Below are positions 17,232-26,476 of a DNA stretch of 64,000 nucleotides, piece after piece (positions within the stretch are counted from its first letter, which is position 1; each line of letters starts with the position of its first letter). Under the pieces are notes generated by a model, which worked only from the letters and a program-made list of their open reading frames with translations, made no database searches and was not told where the DNA came from. The translations under genes were made by a program, and so were the position numbers. The stretch lies in assembly GCF_003429105.1 (NCBI RefSeq), contig NZ_QVTD01000005.1, forward strand, positions 248,001 through 312,000, written 5' to 3'. This DNA comes from Peribacillus glennii (GTDB taxonomy: Bacteria; Bacillota; Bacilli; Bacillales; DSM-1321).

Positions 17232-19220
17232 CTACTTGATTAAATCATTTGTATCTAGAATAAGAGCAATATTTCCGTCTCCCAAAATAGTAGCCCCTGA
17301 AATCGCAAAAACATTTTTTATATAATCGCCGAGCGATTTTAATACAATCTCTCTTTTTCCAATAAACGAATCCACAGCAAGTGCGGTCATCTGGCTGCCT
17401 TTTTTAACGACTAAAATGGAATAGGTATTTTTTTCGGGCTGCTTTTCAGTGGTTTGCGGCACATTTAATACGTTCCGAAGCGTTACCAAAGGGATCACTT
17501 TATCCCTGTAGTCGATTACTTCCTGGCCATGAGTCTTCATGACTTGGGATCTGTCGATGGTCGCCGTTTCCAGTATTGAAGATAATGGCACCGCATATGT
17601 TTCATCTTCGACTTTCACAAGCATGGCAGACAAGATGGAGAGCGTCAGCGGCAATTTAATAGAGAAAAGTGTGCCATTACCGGGTTTAGATTCCGTTGTT
17701 ATGGTGCCGCCCAATAGCTCGATCTTATTTTTTACAACATCAAGTCCGACACCGCGCCCGGAGATGTCTGAAATTTGTTCAGCCGTACTGAAACCTGAAG
17801 AAAAAAGAAGCTGGTAAACCTCGCTATCAGTGAGACTTGGCGCATCCTCTGGAGCAATGATCCCTTTCTCTACTGCCTTATTAATGACAGCCTCCCGGTT
17901 AATGCCGGCCCCGTCATCTTCAATTTCAATGAATACATGATTTCCGCTTTGATAGGCCCTTAACGTAACATTTCCTTCAGGATTCTTTCCGTTCTTTTTT
18001 CGCACTTCGGGTGCTTCGATGCCATGGTCGATTGAATTCCGGATTAAATGGACTAGCGGGTCGCCAATTTCATCAATCACCGTACGGTCCAATTCCGTTT
18101 CGGCACCGATGATGGTCAATTGGATTTCTTTATCCAGGTCCTTTGCCAGCCCGCGAACCATCCGGGGGAAACGGTTAAAGACCTGTTCTACCGGGACCAT
18201 TCGCATTTTCAGGATTAAGCTTTGTAAATCGCTGGAGACACGCACCATTTTTTCTACTGTTTCATTTAACTCAGGATCTTTCTTTCTAGCCGATATGTCT
18301 TCCAATCTGCCGCGGTCAATGATCAATTCTTCAAAGAGATTCATAAGCTGGTCAATCCGTTCTATGTTGACCCTTATCGTTTTTGATGCTGCCTGGTTTG
18401 CGGCTGATGAAGGCTTTGTTTTTGGTTCATCCCCGCTTTTTTCGGCCCTGGCGCTTTCATCCGGCTGATTCAGATTTGCTTGCTCCGGTTGAAACGTATC
18501 AACCTCTGCCTTCACGACCTCTGATATGTTCAAAAGTTTCAGCTTTATTTCTTCTTCAATAGCCTTCGATATCAAAAGGACCCGGAATTCGTTATCAAAC
18601 TGTTCGTTTTCCAATGCTTCAACATCCGGCACGGTTTTAATGACTTCACCGTGGTTCTCCAACTCCTCAAAGACCATATATGCCCGCACACCTTTGAGGA
18701 CGCAGTTTTCATCAATGGTTACACTTATCGCATATGCTTCAAATCCTTGGCTTTTCGCTTGGGTGATCACAGTGTGTTCACATTCAGAAACAGGGCCCAG
18801 GCCATCCATAAGTACGGGCTTTACAGGAGCCGCTTCAACGTCTCCTTTTTCAATCCGGTTGAGCAAGTCCACCAATGCGCTGACATCCTTGTTGCCTTGT
18901 CCACCTTCCCTTATGGATGCTACCATTTCCTCTAATGACTCCAAGGACTGGAAAATCACATCTACGACATTGGTGGTTACATGTATTTTTTCATTGCGCA
19001 AAAGGTCGAGGACATTTTCCATTTCATGGGTAAGTTCTGCGATATCGGAATATCCCATAGTCGCTGCCATGCCTTTCAAAGTATGCGCAGACCGAAAAAT
19101 TTCCCCGACTACCGCGGTATCTTCCGGATGGTTTTCCAGTTTCAACAAATGGTCATTGATCGCCTGTAAATGTTCCGTACTTTCTTCCAGAAAAAGATCT
19201 AAATATTGATTCGTCTCCAC
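17232..19220 (-). CDS. cheA: Chemotaxis histidine kinase CheA
   Basis: This 662-aa kinase autophosphorylates on His and passes the phosphate to CheY. Domains in order: Hpt (about 1-105) with His46 in FRSAHTLKGMAATMG; P2 response-regulator docking (about 155-245); a linker rich in Pro, Ser and charged residues; dimerisation (about 285-345); HATPase (about 345-535) with the N box HLIRNSIDHGIE, G1 DDGAGIN and G2 ISGRGVGLDVV; and a C-terminal CheW-like domain (about 535-660). The start is GTG at 19220, with AGGAG eight bases before. All catalytic motifs are intact. It is located between cheX and cheW. Confidence 0.96.
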   Translation of the reverse strand: METNQYLDLFLEESTEHLQAINDHLLKLENHPEDTAVVGEIFRSAHTLKGMAATMGYSDIAELTHEMENVLDLLRNEKIHVTTNVVDVIFQSLESLEEMVASIREGGQGNKDVSALVDLLNRIEKGDVEAAPVKPVLMDGLGPVSECEHTVITQAKSQGFEAYAISVTIDENCVLKGVRAYMVFEELENHGEVIKTVPDVEALENEQFDNEFRVLLISKAIEEEIKLKLLNISEVVKAEVDTFQPEQANLNQPDESARAEKSGDEPKTKPSSAANQAASKTIRVNIERIDQLMNLFEELIIDRGRLEDISARKKDPELNETVEKMVRVSSDLQSLILKMRMVPVEQVFNRFPRMVRGLAKDLDKEIQLTIIGAETELDRTVIDEIGDPLVHLIRNSIDHGIEAPEVRKKNGKNPEGNVTLRAYQSGNHVFIEIEDDGAGINREAVINKAVEKGIIAPEDAPSLTDSEVYQLLFSSGFSTAEQISDISGRGVGLDVVKNKIELLGGTITTESKPGNGTLFSIKLPLTLSILSAMLVKVEDETYAVPLSSILETATIDRSQVMKTHGQEVIDYRDKVIPLVTLRNVLNVPQTTEKQPEKNTYSILVVKKGSQMTALAVDSFIGKREIVLKSLGDYIKNVFAISGATILGDGNIALILDTNDLIK

Positions 19221-19253
19221 TTCATCAACTCCTGATATATAAAGGCCAAGGAT

Positions 19254-19706
19254 TTAATCCAGTAAAAAGTACATGAATAACTCGCCTTTTTCTTGAAAAG
19301 TAACGGGCAATTCCATTGCTTTTTTAAATCCGGAGATTCTCGATTCCCCTTCCATAATCGTCGGGGAAGTAATATCAATTGTCAGGCCCTGTTCAAATAC
19401 ATTTGTGCATAGTCCGCCGGAGATCATATTGCCAAGTTCCCCTGCAAACGAAACCAGCATATCACCCTCAAGCGGCATGCCAAACATGGCTTCTCCCAGA
19501 AAACTGAAAACCTCCCTGTCGGCTTTGAAAAGGATCTTTCCTTTCAGGCCGCCTGTAAACCCAATAAGCACACCAAATTGCAGCTTCAAATGTTCTTCAT
19601 GAAGCCGGGGATCGTGGCTGACATGTGGTACGGGAATGACTTTGCTTATAGAAGCTAGTACGCCATCAAACAGCATAGTAAACGGTGCAGATTCAGTTGC
19701 AATCAT
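19254..19706 (-). CDS. cheX: CheX-type CheY-P phosphatase
   Basis: This 150-aa CheC/CheX/FliY-fold protein carries the phosphatase motif as SFAGELGNMISGGL, with Glu and Asn in the expected ExxN spacing. CheX dephosphorylates CheY-P and is known from Borrelia and Thermotoga; B. subtilis uses CheC and FliY instead. The gene is directly upstream of cheA, so this chemotaxis set has its own signal terminator. The start ATG follows GGGAGGAAAAG. Alternative assignments such as CheC are less likely because only one ExxN motif is present and the length is short. Confidence 0.88.
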   Translation of the reverse strand: MIATESAPFTMLFDGVLASISKVIPVPHVSHDPRLHEEHLKLQFGVLIGFTGGLKGKILFKADREVFSFLGEAMFGMPLEGDMLVSFAGELGNMISGGLCTNVFEQGLTIDITSPTIMEGESRISGFKKAMELPVTFQEKGELFMYFLLD

Positions 19707-19740
19707 TAATCTTTTCCTCCCTAACGGTCTATTGGGTAGT

Positions 19741-19815
19741 TGGGGTTCGATCCCCCTAATACATTAACGCATTACCGCGCCGTGGGTCTGACCCCCAGGC
19801 TTTTAACGGGGTACC
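19741..19815. repeat. Dispersed GGGTCTGACCCCC / TTAACGCATTACC repeat
   Basis: This solitary, diverged copy of the palindromic repeat lies between the MCP gene and cheX: TTAACGCATTACCGCGCC, then GGGTCTGACCCCC, then TTTTAACGGGGTACC. Confidence 0.8.
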
Positions 19816-19827
19816 GCAGTGAATGGA

Positions 19828-21477
19828 TCATTGAATTTTAAATATTGCTACCGAGTCATTCAGTTCTTCTGCGAGATGCGCCAGGGATTCCGCTGTCGTC
19901 GCGGTTTGTTCGCTGCTGGCAGCCGCTTCTTCAGTCGCAGCGGAAATGCTTTCGATGGAATTCATGACCTCCGCTGTTTGGGCTGCCTGTTCTTCACTCG
20001 CTGCCGCAATTTCGGTCACTTTGTTTGCTGATTGGTTCACCATCTCAATGATGTTTTCGAACGCTTCCCCGGTCTTTTGTGAGGACACGACACCTTCCCC
20101 AACCGCTTTGACACTTTGTTTAGTATTTTCCTGCATGCCTTTAATGATGGCGGTAATTTCCTTGGTCGCTTCACTGCTCCGTTCTGCCAGTTTCCGGACT
20201 TCATCGGCAACGACCGCAAATCCGCGTCCCTGATCGCCCGCGCGTGCTGCTTCAATGGCCGCATTCAACGCAAGGAGATTGGTCTGGCTGGCTATGTCGT
20301 CGATGACTTCAATGATTTCCCCAATCTGGTTTGAATCCTCTTCAAGACGGGACATCTGCTGATTCACCTGGATCATCCCTTCAATGGAGGAACGGATTAC
20401 GGTTCCTCCATCTTTGGCAATTTCGGCGGTAGTATTCGACATTTCAGATGCCTGTTCTGCACTGCGGGCTACTGAATTGATCGCAACCGATAATTCCCCA
20501 AACAATTCATTCATTGATTGGGCCTCATGTGCCTGGCTCGTACTGCCGCTCGCTATTTCCTCTGTAGTTGCGGAAATTTGCTGTGCCGCAGCTGAGACGC
20601 TCTCCGCTGAAGACAGGATCCCGCCGACGGTTTCCCTTAAACTGAGAACCATTTCATCAATGGATTTAGCCAGCTGCCCGATTTCATCTTTCGTATCCAT
20701 ATCCATGGTTTCAGTTAAATCACCTTTGGCTACATTTCCCACTACACCCACCACACGGTTCAATGGGCGCGAAATGATTTGGGAAATGAAGTAACCGAAG
20801 CCGATGCTGATGATTACCGCTGCAATGATAATGGAAATTGTTACTGTACGCGAGCTGTTGTACAAATCATTTCCATCGGAACTTGATTTTTGTGCGAGTT
20901 CGTCATTAATATCAATTAGCTCTTGTAAAATGCCTTCCGCCTTGTCACCCGCTGCTTTAAACTCCGGTGCGATTCTTTTATATTCCGCAACGTCACCCTT
21001 ATAGGCAGATTCTATTGCATGATCCATAATTCGATTATATTCTTCCCACGCCGGTTCAAATTTGTTAAGCAGTTCCCGTTCCTCATCAATGATAAGCGTG
21101 CTATTATACTTTTCAATATTTGCTTCAATTTGTTCCCTGAAGTCATTGATCATTTGTTCCCGTTCTGTTTTTTCCTGCTTCGTCTCCGCAATGAAGTTCA
21201 TATCCCTGATCTGGACCCTCATGCGCTGATACAAAACTTGTGAATCCGAAATATACTGAACCGGAACCAGCCTCTCTTTATACATAAACTCCAGCTCTGT
21301 ATTTATCTTTTTAAGATTATTTAAGCCATAAAAGCCGACAAGACCCAATATGATGGCCATAATTGCAAATGCAGAAATCAATTTCACGGAAGTTTTCAGA
21401 TTATAAAACCATTTCACAGACTTACACCTATCCTTTTTTAGTTTTGTTTTAGTAGTTACCTGTTTGTTTTCTTCCAT
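19828..21477 (-). CDS. Methyl-accepting chemotaxis protein
   Basis: This 549-aa transmembrane receptor has a positively charged N-terminus, TM1 (about 31-51), a helical extracellular four-helix-bundle sensor (about 52-205) and TM2 (about 208-230). A HAMP domain ([21 protein letters not shown]) leads into a signalling domain (about 290-549) with the hairpin tip [21 protein letters not shown]. The ligand is unknown. Conserved Gln/Glu pairs suggest methylation, but no CheR or CheB is in the cluster, so those must come from elsewhere. The ATG at 21477 has no good ribosome site of its own; a 6-codon ORF with a strong site ends 7 bp upstream. The gene leads the operon with cheX, cheA, cheW and cheY. 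Confidence 0.93.
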   Translation of the reverse strand: MEENKQVTTKTKLKKDRCKSVKWFYNLKTSVKLISAFAIMAIILGLVGFYGLNNLKKINTELEFMYKERLVPVQYISDSQVLYQRMRVQIRDMNFIAETKQEKTEREQMINDFREQIEANIEKYNSTLIIDEERELLNKFEPAWEEYNRIMDHAIESAYKGDVAEYKRIAPEFKAAGDKAEGILQELIDINDELAQKSSSDGNDLYNSSRTVTISIIIAAVIISIGFGYFISQIISRPLNRVVGVVGNVAKGDLTETMDMDTKDEIGQLAKSIDEMVLSLRETVGGILSSAESVSAAAQQISATTEEIASGSTSQAHEAQSMNELFGELSVAINSVARSAEQASEMSNTTAEIAKDGGTVIRSSIEGMIQVNQQMSRLEEDSNQIGEIIEVIDDIASQTNLLALNAAIEAARAGDQGRGFAVVADEVRKLAERSSEATKEITAIIKGMQENTKQSVKAVGEGVVSSQKTGEAFENIIEMVNQSANKVTEIAAASEEQAAQTAEVMNSIESISAATEEAAASSEQTATTAESLAHLAEELNDSVAIFKIQ

Positions 21478-21484
21478 TTCGAGG

Positions 21485-21505
21485 TCATTTAAATATCTCT
21501 TTCAT
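21485..21505 (-). CDS. Six-codon upstream ORF before the chemoreceptor gene
   Basis: ATG AAA GAG ATA TTT AAA TGA is preceded by AGAGGGGGGAAGCA, the only strong ribosome site near the receptor gene. Its stop lies 7 bp before the receptor ATG, so translation of the receptor may depend on re-initiation. The peptide itself is unlikely to have a function. Confidence 0.4.
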   Translation of the reverse strand: MKEIFK

Positions 21506-21892
21506 TGCTTCCCCCCTCTTGATTTTTGGAAAAAATGCTTCACCAGGCTCTATCTAAATAATCAGGAAAATCTGACTATATAAATCTCTTGCAAGGAGAA
21601 AACATAGGAATTTATTCCTGCACATACTTTTTCTTATAAAACCATAGAGAAAAAAATATGTCCAATTTGTTTTAGACACACATTGACACCATTCGACATC
21701 CGATTTCGTCCTATCATGAGAAACATTTATCCAATCAGACAAATGAACCATAAATTTTACAAATTATTTCAAAAAATCAAGTCTTACTGTTTGAATTTCA
21801 TTGTGTTATAGTCTAAAAGTTATTTCTTTTGGAATCTACTTGGGAATTCCCGAAATCATTCAGGATCACATTACATAAAGCGAGGCCTAAAC
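21506..21892. other. Divergent promoter region
   Basis: This AT-rich region lies between the chemoreceptor leader and the small Cys-rich gene. No clear SigD promoter, repeat or structured RNA was recognised. Confidence 0.35.
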
Positions 21893-22150
21893 ATGTACCC
21901 TACCATCCAGTGCAAATCAACGAAAAAAATCCACATAGTCAAGGACAAACATTATAGCGAATGCGGTGAAAGGTTTAACTGGTTTTATAATCAAACACGG
22001 CGGGATTTGAGGGACATAAAGTTCCGTGAGTCAAAGGATATAACTTGTGAAGCATGCAAACTACATTTCATCTCGTCCAATGGTGTAACTCTCCATGCTC
22101 AACTGGTCCAGAACACAGAATATGTACGGGAACAAAAACAACCCTTATGA
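21893..22150 (+). CDS. Small Cys-containing protein, paralogue of the gene at 39840
   Basis: This 85-aa protein of unknown function shares with the 65-aa protein at 39840-40037 the pattern HIVKDxxxxxCG, then NxFYxxxRxDLRxIxF, then (V/I)TCExC. The pattern includes a CG pair and a CExC pair that could bind one metal ion. Its N-terminus, MYPTIQCKSTKKIHIVKD, matches the paralogue MFYPTYQSKKDQTVHIVKD. The C-terminus is extended by about 27 residues. It is monocistronic, with a terminator that overlaps the stop codon. The conserved pattern between two distant loci argues that both are real genes. Confidence 0.75.
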   Translation: MYPTIQCKSTKKIHIVKDKHYSECGERFNWFYNQTRRDLRDIKFRESKDITCEACKLHFISSNGVTLHAQLVQNTEYVREQKQPL

Positions 22151-22170
22151 AATTCATAAGGGTTTCTTCT
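22140..22170 (+). terminator. Terminator overlapping the stop of the small Cys gene
   Basis: AACCCTTATGA and TCATAAGGGTT form an 11-bp stem with a 3-nt loop, followed by TCTTCTTCTTT. The TGA stop is inside the left arm. Confidence 0.75.
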
Positions 22171-22287
22171 TCTTTCCCTATCAAAATTCGAAACGAAAAT
22201 CGCCGGGTTTCTAGTGCGATGAAACTATTATTTATTATGAATGAAAAATCCCATAATCCACTGGAGGAAAGCTGAGTACTATAATTT

Positions 22288-22842
22288 TCAGTACGTTGGC
22301 GTCCCCGAAACTTTTAATTCCCTTAAAATTAAAAAGACACTTATCAAGAATATGCCCGCTATAACAAACGGCAAGGTTTCAAAAACGAGGGATTGAAAGA
22401 AGCCCCCCATGACCAGCGATGCAAGGGCCATGGCAAATGTCTGAAATAGATAGGCTTTGCTGTCATAAATCCAGTAATATACCAGAAAATGAGACCCGCC
22501 CAACAGTCCGATGGTAAAAGGAAGCCATACCGGGTTTTGTTGCAGCACCATAATATAAACGGGAATATAGAAGGCCTGGACACCTGCCATCAATCCACCC
22601 AAAGTCCCTAAAGGATTGTTTTTAGTAAAGTAATCGACCCCGACTGTTTTGCCAATCATAACCCCGAGGGGAAATATACAGCCCATCCCTATCACCCAAA
22701 TAAGCTGTATTGTTTCCAAATCCAGCATCAATGTTAATACACCCAATACTACATGATAAATTGCACCCGCCAATAAGATGCTGTAGCCTTTCTTCGCATC
22801 CTTGATCAATTCATTCTTATAATCTTTCAATGTACGTTGCAA
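22288..22842 (-). CDS. Integral membrane protein of unknown function (DUF7010-like)
   Basis: This 184-aa protein has five or six hydrophobic segments after a short charged N-terminus. I start it at TTG 22842 (MQRTLKDYKNELIKDAKKG), which has AAGGGGGG seven bases upstream; the frame is open 41 codons further, but that part reads unlike protein. The pattern GGLMAGVQAFYIPVYIMV and WLPFTIGLLGGSHFLVYYWIY resembles small membrane proteins annotated DUF7010 in Bacillaceae. I am not certain of that family name. There is no operon partner. Confidence 0.65.
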   Translation of the reverse strand: MQRTLKDYKNELIKDAKKGYSILLAGAIYHVVLGVLTLMLDLETIQLIWVIGMGCIFPLGVMIGKTVGVDYFTKNNPLGTLGGLMAGVQAFYIPVYIMVLQQNPVWLPFTIGLLGGSHFLVYYWIYDSKAYLFQTFAMALASLVMGGFFQSLVFETLPFVIAGIFLISVFLILRELKVSGTPTY

Positions 22843-23028
22843 AATACATCCCCCCTTGTCTAATATTTCTCTAATAGATGGACTATCTCCTTTAAAAGAT
22901 TGCTGATGATTACAGCATAGAATCTCTTCAAAAAAATATGAGAAACAACTTATGTCGCTTCTCATACATTTTAATCATTATATTTTTCAATTTTAGACAA
23001 TTTCCATGAAATTATGGAACTGCTACCA

Positions 23029-24222
23029 TTAAACCGCCCGGCCTCTTTCTTTCTTCATGCCCTCTACAAACAGGATCCCAAGCTCGTGATGCTCCCCTTC
23101 AAAAAGGGCTCGCTGGACGAAGCGGATTTGATCATTATTTCCCACAACTTCAAGCTTGCAATGGGCCCGGTTTTTCAGCAGGGCTTCATAAAATTCCCGT
23201 TCATCCCTAACCGTCACACCGTTCACTTTCGATATGACCTCTCCCATTTGAAGTCCCATCTTATCCGCAGGGGAATGCGGAAGGATGCCTAAGATTCGGA
23301 CACCAAGCTTGCTTCTCGAAAAATAAAAAGGCCTTTTTTCATCAGCGGCGTTTGTAAAATAGGTTATGAGCTCCCTTCCCAGCACCGCCAAAACAACTGC
23401 TGCCATGGATATAACAGGATACCAGTGCCCTGCGGCGGCTATGGCAGTAATCACGATTCCAAATATCAGTACCTGTTTTCCATAAGCCCTGATTGCCTGT
23501 CCGGGAAGCATCCCCTTAATCTGATGGGAAAAGCCGATTAAAAATGGAACGAACATTGGTGATACATGCACATTGCCGACTGAAAAAACCGGCCACCATT
23601 CAAATAGTGCAGGCAGGTTTCCACCGGGAACAAGAACAAACATTGGGACCAGCCACATTCTTTTTGACACATAGGAACCAACGGTAAAACCCCGCTTTGA
23701 AATGAGCAGCTTTGGCGAAAGCTTTTTGTGTCCGCTTCTGCGAATCAAAGCTCCTTCTGCGATCAAAAGCAGGCCGAGCAAAATCGGAAGGGCGGAGTAA
23801 ACAGGCCGGTCCAGATTATGAAACGTTTCTTCAAACAGCGGAAGCTGAACATCCCTTCCATACATGAAGAATATGAGGAAAAAAGCAAGGCCAATGCTGT
23901 AAGCAGGCGAAAGGAACCTAAAACGTAAAGTAACCGACAGCATAAGCGATAAAATACCGATCAGCAACAGGGAAGCGAATGGAATCACAAGGCCTGCCGC
24001 AAGCGTTATGAGGGACAGAATGAGCCCATATGTAATGCCCCGCGGAAGCAAAAAGCGCATCTCCTGGAACATATCATGGATGCGGATATGAAAATCGCTT
24101 CTTTCCCGTTTGACACGAAGATATCCGATTAAGACGGAAAGGAAAACAGAAACATAGAAAACTGGATGAAGAAAAAAAGTTCCCAATCCTTTTAAACATG
24201 CAAAAAGCCATTCTTCAGTCAA
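23029..24222 (-). CDS. minJ: MinJ, division-site topology protein with PDZ domain
   Basis: MinJ bridges DivIVA and MinD to keep division at mid-cell in B. subtilis. The protein (397 aa) has about seven or eight membrane segments over the first 280 residues and a C-terminal PDZ domain (LGVRILGILPHSPADKMGLQMGEVISKVNG). The start is probably TTG 24222, giving LTEEWLFACLKGLGTFFLHPVFY, which lines up with the N-terminus of B. subtilis MinJ; GAGGGGG lies 11 bases upstream. The longer frame to 24255 includes that ribosome site and is rejected. The order ctpB-minJ is conserved with B. subtilis. Confidence 0.88.
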   Translation of the reverse strand: MTEEWLFACLKGLGTFFLHPVFYVSVFLSVLIGYLRVKRERSDFHIRIHDMFQEMRFLLPRGITYGLILSLITLAAGLVIPFASLLLIGILSLMLSVTLRFRFLSPAYSIGLAFFLIFFMYGRDVQLPLFEETFHNLDRPVYSALPILLGLLLIAEGALIRRSGHKKLSPKLLISKRGFTVGSYVSKRMWLVPMFVLVPGGNLPALFEWWPVFSVGNVHVSPMFVPFLIGFSHQIKGMLPGQAIRAYGKQVLIFGIVITAIAAAGHWYPVISMAAVVLAVLGRELITYFTNAADEKRPFYFSRSKLGVRILGILPHSPADKMGLQMGEVISKVNGVTVRDEREFYEALLKNRAHCKLEVVGNNDQIRFVQRALFEGEHHELGILFVEGMKKERGRAV

Positions 24223-24333
24223 GCTATGTTCAGCCCCCTCTTCTATTTCCCGCAAAAAAAGTGCAGATGTTTTAAAAGCTATCTTCTATTTTAACAAAAT
24301 CGCTGTCCTATGTATCTAGCAAATGAAAGAAAA

Positions 24334-24357
24334 GTCCGGCACCAATTAGGGCCGGAC
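24334..24357 (-). terminator. Hairpin between ctpB and minJ
   Basis: GTCCGGC and GCCGGAC form a 7-bp stem followed on the minus strand by TTTTC. It lies after the repeat tract that follows minJ's upstream side, so which transcript it ends is unclear. Confidence 0.5.
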
Positions 24358-24415
24358 CTAAAACATTTTCTCTGCGAGTAGATGCTATTCCGAGAATATA
24401 TTGAAGTATGGAAAC

Positions 24416-24680
24416 TATTAGTGATATTCCTTATATATATGCATTTTTGACTATGAGTGATATTCCTTATACATGTGCATTCTGTGATTATGAGCGATTT
24501 TCTATATACATGTCCATTCTGTAATTATGAGCGATTTTCTATATATATGTGCACTCGATGATTATGGGCGATTTTGCGGATATGTTTGGGCAAACTAATA
24601 GATTTATGGGCGATATTGGGACAGATATGTGCGAAATGTTAAATGTATGGGCGATATTTTTGATATTTTAGCGATTGCCT
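24416..24680. repeat. Degenerate 37-bp tandem repeat with TATGAGCGAT core
   Basis: Units start at about 24416, 24452, 24489, 24526, 24563, 24605 and 24646. The spacing is 37 bp in the middle and 36, 42 and 41 bp at the edges. The core goes from TATGAGTGATATTCC to TATGAGCGATTTTCT to TATGGGCGATATT across the array. It fills the gap between ctpB and minJ. Confidence 0.85.
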
Positions 24681-24709
24681 CCATTTGTATCGGCCAGTCA
24701 AAAACGGCA

Positions 24710-26188
24710 TCATTTAGCTTCAGATGCAATTAGCTTCGCGACATAAAGCAGGGCTGTTTTCAATTGCACATCATTGGCTTCATCCTGAACTTTTTGAATG
24801 ATGGCTTTTTCCAATTTTTCAGCGGTTTCTTTATCCAATTCCCCGGTCACCTTCAGCTTTTGATGCTGTTGAAAAGCTTTTATGGCAATCTCCGTTTTTT
24901 CATCATAGTAACCGTCATCACGTCCTGGCTCAAATCCAATTCCTTTTAGCATTTCCTGCGCGTATTTGATCTGCGGATTGTTCATATCGCGCTTGAATAC
25001 CCTTTCCACTTGAAGGGGATGGGAGGTGAAGTAATCAGGCTGCTGCACGTCGATTGTCGGCTGGATTCCTTTTTTATGGATCCAATTGCCATCCGGGGTG
25101 AGCCATTTAAATACTGTGAGTTTAATGTTGCTGCCATCCTCCATCGGAACAGCATGCTGGACTGTGCCCTTTCCGAAAGTTTTCTCACCGACAATCGGAT
25201 AATCCGCTGCCTCATTCATAGCCCCTGCGAGTATTTCAGATGCTGAGGCGCTTCCCTTATCGGTCAATACCGCAACCGGATATTTTTTTTCTTGTTTAAG
25301 CTTCGTGAAGAAGGCCTCGGTATCTCCGTTTCTTTGCGCAATTTGAAGGTACGGTTTATCTTTTGTAATGAATAGCGCGAGGACCTCCTGGACACTCGTT
25401 AACAGGCCTCCCGGATTCCCGCGGACATCGATTACCAGCCCCTGAATCCCTTTGTTCTCCAACCCGTTTAATTGCTTCGTGAAATCGGCCGCCGTCTCTT
25501 TAGCGAAGGTGGTCACTTCAATATACCCGATATTCTTGCCGTCTTTTTCCTTTACGGAGGAAAAGACGGTTTCCAGAGGTATTTCCTTCCGAAGAATGTG
25601 AAAAGTGATTGGTTCAGACACACCGGTGCGCTGTATTTCAAGCGTTACCTCCGTTCCCTTTTTGCCGCGAATCCTTAACCCTATTTGATGCAGGTCCAGT
25701 CCCTCTACGCTCTCTCCATTCACCTTAAGCAGCTCGTCCTTAGGCTTTAAACCGGCTCTTTCGGCAGGGGAATCCTTGTAAGGAGCCACAATGATAATCT
25801 TCCCGTCTTCCATTCCGATTTCCGTTCCGATTCCGACAAATGATGAATCAAGAGTCTCATTGAATTGCGCTGTCGTTTCTTTATCCATATAAACGGAATA
25901 AGGATCTTTCAAAGATGAAAGCATACCCTTAATCGCCCCTTCAACGAGCTGCTTGTCCTCCACTTTCTCAACATACTGCTCGCGGATCAAATCGTAGGCC
26001 TGTCCTACCTTTTCTAAATCATCATTCACTTGCCTATCTTCTTTTTCACTTTTTTCCCCGCTTCCCGCTCTGTCTAAAATAGGAGTAATATCCCCTCCCG
26101 CCGATTGGGAAGTTATGTAGAATCCACCTGCCGCACCGGTTGATAAAGAAAGGATTACAGCCAAAGGGAGCACCCATTTTTTGCCCAT
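24710..26188 (-). CDS. ctpB: Carboxy-terminal processing protease CtpB
   Basis: This 492-aa S41 serine protease is exported by an N-terminal signal anchor (about 5-28). In B. subtilis it acts in the spore intermembrane space, cleaving SpoIVFA to release SigK. An N-terminal cap (about 55-100) precedes a PDZ domain (about 105-195; SPAERAGLKPKDELLKVNGE). The protease core has the catalytic Ser in DKGSASASEI and the Lys in GEKTFGKGTVQ. A C-terminal peptidoglycan-binding domain (about 395-460; MLKGIGFEPGRDDGYYDEKT) ends the protein, as in CtpB/CtpA. The ATG follows GAGGAG. Position next to minJ and ftsX supports CtpB over CtpA. Confidence 0.92.
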   Translation of the reverse strand: MGKKWVLPLAVILSLSTGAAGGFYITSQSAGGDITPILDRAGSGEKSEKEDRQVNDDLEKVGQAYDLIREQYVEKVEDKQLVEGAIKGMLSSLKDPYSVYMDKETTAQFNETLDSSFVGIGTEIGMEDGKIIIVAPYKDSPAERAGLKPKDELLKVNGESVEGLDLHQIGLRIRGKKGTEVTLEIQRTGVSEPITFHILRKEIPLETVFSSVKEKDGKNIGYIEVTTFAKETAADFTKQLNGLENKGIQGLVIDVRGNPGGLLTSVQEVLALFITKDKPYLQIAQRNGDTEAFFTKLKQEKKYPVAVLTDKGSASASEILAGAMNEAADYPIVGEKTFGKGTVQHAVPMEDGSNIKLTVFKWLTPDGNWIHKKGIQPTIDVQQPDYFTSHPLQVERVFKRDMNNPQIKYAQEMLKGIGFEPGRDDGYYDEKTEIAIKAFQQHQKLKVTGELDKETAEKLEKAIIQKVQDEANDVQLKTALLYVAKLIASEAK

Positions 26189-26383
26189 ATCAAATTCTCC
26201 TCTTCCTTAAGGAATTGCAAATGAAGCGAACTTCAATGCAACGCCCTGTTTAGTCCATCATATGAACAGCTTGTACGAAATATACTCCGCAATATCCGTT
26301 TGGCCTGCAGGAAACTAAAATAGGAGACATGAAGCAGGTAGTAAAAAAATGGCTGGCTCAAAATCGTCTATATTCCATGTAAA

Positions 26384-26410
26384 AAGCAGCCGGGATTCTT
26401 CCGGCTGCTT
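26384..26410 (-). terminator. Terminator of the EnvC-like hydrolase gene
   Basis: AAGCAGCCGG and CCGGCTGCTT form a perfect 10-bp stem with a TTTTT tail on the minus strand. Confidence 0.9.
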
Positions 26411-26476
26411 GCAAAAAGTTCAACTATTAATATAGATTTTCAGGAATACCAGTTTATGAAATGTGGTATATATTCA

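Noticed and set aside
24222-24255. Upstream TTG start for minJ
   Set aside because: The extension contains the GAGGGGG ribosome site and does not align with MinJ; the start at 24222 fits the family.
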